A stretch of DNA of 34,198 nucleotides from an uncultured delta proteobacterium (GTDB lineage Bacteria > Desulfobacterota > Desulfovibrionia > Desulfovibrionales > Desulfovibrionaceae), in the NCBI GenBank assembly GCA_903843965.1, contig CAIMRY010000028.1, forward strand, positions 1 through 34,198, given 5' to 3'. Shown here one piece after another: positions 31,711-34,198 of the stretch. How positions within the stretch are numbered: the stretch's first letter is position 1; every line of letters starts with the position of its first letter. Made by a program: the position numbers and the translations under genes. The notes beneath the pieces were generated by a model, which saw only the letters and a list, made by a program, of their open reading frames with translations, was not told the origin of the DNA and made no database searches.

Positions 31711-33573
31711 GTGGAGCAGTGCGAAATCACCCCCCCGAAAGGGCCCTGGGCCAAGGCGGCGGACCGGCTGGCGGTCCAACTGGTCAGACTGCTGCCGCTG
31801 CTCTCGTGGTGGCCCCTGGTCACCAGGCGCACCCTCAAGGCCGACCTCTGGGCCGGGCTCACGGGCGCGGTCATCGTGCTGCCCCAGGGCGTGGCCTTTG
31901 CGGTCATCGCCGGGCTGCCGCCGGTGTACGGCCTGTATGCGGCCATGGTGCCGGTGGTGGTGGCCGCGCTGTTCGGCTCGTCGCACCACCTGGTCTCCGG
32001 CCCGACCACCACCGTCTCCCTGCTGGTCTTCGTGACCTTGAGCCCGCTGGCCGGGCCGAACACGATCGAATACATCCGCCTGGCGCTGACCCTGGCCCTG
32101 CTGGCCGGGGTCATCAAGCTGGCCCTGGGGCTGGCGCGGTTCGGGGCCGTGGTGAACTTCGTGTCCTATGCGGTCATCACCGGCTACATGGCCGGGGCTG
32201 CGGTGCTCATCGCCACCAGCCAGCTGGGCTCCTTCTTCGGCCTCAGTCTGGTCCGCAGCAGCCTGTTTCTGGAGACCTGGGGGCACCTGCTGCGCGATCT
32301 GCCCGGGGCCAATCTGCACAGCGCGGCCATCGGCCTGGCCAGCCTGGTCTCGGCACTGGTCATCCGGCGCTTCTGGCCCAAGGCCCCGGCGCTGTTGCTG
32401 GCCATGGTCCTGGGCAGCCTGTTCTGCCTGGCCACGGGTGGGGAGGGCCACGGCGCGGCCATGGTCGGCGCCTTGCCGGCGTCCCTGCCGCCCTTGTCCC
32501 TGCCGTCCTTCGACGTGCTGGACATCCGCCGTCTTGTGCCCGGCGCCGTGGCCGTGGCCATGCTCGGCCTGGCCGAGGCCGTGAGCATCGCCCGGGCCGT
32601 GGCCGTGCGCTCGCAGCAGATGATCGACAACTCCCAGGAGTTTGTGGGCCAGGGCCTGTCGAATATCCTGGGCAGCTTCTTCTCGGCCTACGCCACCTCG
32701 GGCTCCTTCACGCGCACGGGCCTGAACTTCGAGTCCGGGGCCAAGACCCCGCTGGCGGCGGTGTTCTCGGCCCTGATCCTGACCGGCATCGTGCTGCTGG
32801 TGGCCCCGCTGACGGCCTACCTGCCGGTGGCGGCCATGAGCGGCGTCATTTTGCTGGTGGCCGTGAACCTGGTGGACCACCAGGGCATCCGGCACATCCT
32901 GCGCACGGACAAGAGCGAGGCCGGGGTGCTGACGGCCACCTTCCTGGCCACGCTCTTTTTGCAGATGGAGTTCGCCATCTTCAGCGGGGTGCTTTTGTCG
33001 CTGCTGATGTACCTGAAGCGCACCTCGCATCCGAGCTTCACCGTTCTGGCCCCGGACCCGGACGGCCACCGCCGCCCCCTGGTCAACGTGGCGCGCAAGG
33101 AGCTCAAGGAATGCCCGCAGATCAAGATCCTGCGCCTGGACGGGAGCATCTTCTTCGGCGCGGTGACGCACATCTCCGAGGAGCTGCACCGCATCATGGA
33201 CAGCTTCCCGGAGCAGTGCCACATCCTCATCGTGGGCGGCGGCATCAACTTCATCGACGCCAGCGGCTGCCACATGCTCTTCAACGAGGCCCTGAGCCTC
33301 AAGCTTTCCGGCCGCGACATGTTTTTGTGCTCGCTCAAGGCCGAGGTTCTGGAGATGCTCAAGCGCGGCATGTGCCTGAAGCGCCTGGGCGGCGAGCACA
33401 TCTTCGCGTCCGAGGGCCAGGCCATCGCGCACATGGTGCCCCGGCTGGACCCGGAGCGCTGCGCCTGCTGCTCGGCCAGGGTCTTCCGCGAATGCGCGCG
33501 CATGCCCGGCGGGGAGGAGCACCCCCACGAGCCCCTGCCCGACCCCCTGGCCGACGCCCCGCAGGGGGCATGA
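31711..33573 (+). CDS. SulP-family anion permease with STAS domain
   Basis: The 620-residue membrane transporter begins with LKADLWAGLTGAVIVLPQGVAFAVIAGLPPVYGLYAAMVP, the SulP family entry block. About ten to twelve hydrophobic segments follow, with GSFTRTGLNFESGAKTP in the family position. A cytoplasmic STAS domain occupies about residues 465-575 (IKILRLDGSIFFGAV and FIDASGCHML). Members carry sulfate, bicarbonate or dicarboxylates, often with sodium or protons. Sulfate is attractive in a sulfate reducer but not proven by sequence. After STAS comes an unusual tail with a cysteine group, CACC-x6-C (PERCACCSARVFREC), then acidic and proline residues. The GTG at 31711 follows GGAG at 31702-31705. 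Confidence 0.9.
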   Translation: MEQCEITPPKGPWAKAADRLAVQLVRLLPLLSWWPLVTRRTLKADLWAGLTGAVIVLPQGVAFAVIAGLPPVYGLYAAMVPVVVAALFGSSHHLVSGPTTTVSLLVFVTLSPLAGPNTIEYIRLALTLALLAGVIKLALGLARFGAVVNFVSYAVITGYMAGAAVLIATSQLGSFFGLSLVRSSLFLETWGHLLRDLPGANLHSAAIGLASLVSALVIRRFWPKAPALLLAMVLGSLFCLATGGEGHGAAMVGALPASLPPLSLPSFDVLDIRRLVPGAVAVAMLGLAEAVSIARAVAVRSQQMIDNSQEFVGQGLSNILGSFFSAYATSGSFTRTGLNFESGAKTPLAAVFSALILTGIVLLVAPLTAYLPVAAMSGVILLVAVNLVDHQGIRHILRTDKSEAGVLTATFLATLFLQMEFAIFSGVLLSLLMYLKRTSHPSFTVLAPDPDGHRRPLVNVARKELKECPQIKILRLDGSIFFGAVTHISEELHRIMDSFPEQCHILIVGGGINFIDASGCHMLFNEALSLKLSGRDMFLCSLKAEVLEMLKRGMCLKRLGGEHIFASEGQAIAHMVPRLDPERCACCSARVFRECARMPGGEEHPHEPLPDPLADAPQGA

Positions 33574-33658
33574 AGAGTTGAAAGGCGCGATGCGTCGCGG
33601 TAGAAGAGCGCCCCGTCGATGATCAGCATCCTGGCGAATGACAACCGGGGGAATATCC

Positions 33659-34060
33659 ATGGGCAGACGGCACACCGTTACTTCGGCGAATGAAGATGCG
33701 GAGATCGCTGATTTTCTGGAATGGTACAATCTAAAATATGGCGCAAGCTTCGAGGTTGAGAGCAGGCCTGATCCTCCTGATGCAATTCTGCGTGATCGCG
33801 ATACTGGGATCACGACTTGGGTGGAGCTGACAAATGCCTACTATTCAGCAGAATGGGCTCGTGACGTGCATTCGCACGCTACAGCCGGAAGAGAGAATTT
33901 TGAGATGGGCCATATTCATGAAGACATGGACAAAAAGACTGCTGACAATTTTGTGTGCATTTCAATGAAAAAGCTGAATTCATCGTCATATGATTCTGTC
34001 GCGGAACAATATGGGATGGGAATTCTGGTCGTTGTGGTGCATAGCCCTTGGTTTGACGGG
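33659..34060 (+). pseudogene. PD-(D/E)XK nuclease-like protein, 3' end cut by an IS
   Basis: An ATG at 33659, behind a GGGGGA-type binding site, opens a frame of about 133 native residues before the IS end at 34060. The frame stays open into the IS to the window edge. The protein begins MGRRHTVTSANEDAEIADFLEW. Its central part, SRPDPPDAILRDRDTGITTWVELTNAYYSAEW, has the spacing of a PD-(D/E)XK active site: D in PPDAIL and E in WVEL, although the third position (T in ELT) lacks the usual lysine. A later strand reads GMGILVVVVHSPWFDG. I do not recognise a named family. The base composition is AT-rich relative to the neighbours, so it is probably acquired DNA, perhaps a defence gene remnant. Confidence 0.55.
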
Positions 34061-34198
34061 CTCTGTTCAAAATTTGTGTTGAAGCCTACCCCGCAAGCCC
34101 CATCCCCGCACAGCCCCGTAGCCAATTCGCCGAGTTCTGCGCCACGCCCTTGCTGTCGAGCGTCTGGAACCACGCCAGATAGTTGCCGAGATATTTCG
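34060..34198 (-). mobile_element. Insertion sequence end (transposase 3' side), continues off the right edge
   Basis: From 34060 the plus strand reads GCTCTGTTCAAAATTTGTG, matching the inverted repeat that ends at 121 (22 of 27 positions). A minus-strand transposase-like tail stops 26 bases inside this end. Both IS pieces have the transposase on the minus strand, so they are in direct orientation relative to each other. Here the insertion disrupts the gene that starts at 33659. Confidence 0.8.
34086..34196 (-). CDS. Transposase, C-terminal fragment (partial at window edge)
   Basis: A 36-codon minus-strand frame enters from the window edge and ends at a TAG (34088-34086). It begins KYLGNYLAWFQTLD and ends in WLRGCAGMGLAG. 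The YLGNYLAWF block is, from memory, like the C-terminus of IS1595-type transposases, where it follows the last catalytic residue. Identification rests on that likeness and on the adjacent terminal repeat. Together with the N-terminal piece at 1-36 it probably represents copies of one element. Confidence 0.6.
   Translation of the reverse strand, partial: KYLGNYLAWFQTLDSKGVAQNSANWLRGCAGMGLAG

Noticed and set aside
31719-33581. 620-codon plus-strand frame overlapping the SulP gene
   Set aside because: It is the shifted frame of a clear membrane transporter; its translation is Arg/Pro/Gly/His-rich with no domain features.

Overview
The window is GC-rich and reads as chromosome of a sulfate-reducing member of the Desulfovibrionales. 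The main reason is a compact organic-acid oxidation locus: a sigma-54 response regulator, a D-lactate dehydrogenase pair, Pta, AckA, lactate permease, LutC and a fused LutB/LutA protein. A single-chain pyruvate:ferredoxin oxidoreductase of the Desulfovibrio africanus type lies in the same window. The set resembles the DVU3023-DVU3033 region of D. vulgaris Hildenborough, from memory and not searched here. Here the PFOR gene is about 11 kb away and points the other way.

Layout. 1-121 is one end of an insertion sequence (IS), followed by an AT-rich gene that has lost its 5' part (122-550). 826-2451 is a DEAD-box RNA helicase with a DEGD motif II. 2661-4187 is the sigma-54 response regulator. 4176-4565 holds a 13-bp tandem repeat array, dyad operators and a near-consensus sigma-54 promoter. 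4566-18289 is a same-strand run of ten genes: D-lactate dehydrogenase, its Fe-S partner, pta, ackA, lctP, lutC, lutB/A fusion, FMN 2-hydroxyacid oxidase family protein, chemotaxis receptor and a Dabb protein. It ends at a good intrinsic terminator. 18422-23958 has a GGDEF-PilZ protein and a very large hybrid histidine kinase. 24066-26642 holds queF convergent with queD-queE-queC (7-deazaguanine/queuosine pathway), with several long hairpins between them. 26720-27523 is a DODA-family dioxygenase. 27683-31360 is por on the minus strand, with its own sigma-54 promoter. 31711-33573 is a SulP anion transporter. 33659-34060 is an AT-rich PD-(D/E)XK-like gene cut by the same type of IS, whose end fills 34060-34198.

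How it works together. Lactate enters by LctP. D-lactate is oxidised by the FAD/Fe-S pair and L-lactate by the Lut proteins. Pyruvate is split by PFOR to acetyl-CoA, and Pta plus AckA turn acetyl-CoA into acetate and ATP. The two promoters (before the D-lactate dehydrogenase gene and before por) agree at 16 of 17 positions. Each has an 18-bp TGTC-N10-GACA dyad upstream, so the neighbouring regulator probably drives both as one regulon.

The most notable non-gene signals are the shared sigma-54 promoter/dyad pairs, the half-site-like tandem array beside the regulator, and the matching IS termini at both ends of the window. Each IS end truncates a foreign-looking, possibly defence-related gene. 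I found no CRISPR array, tRNA or rRNA.
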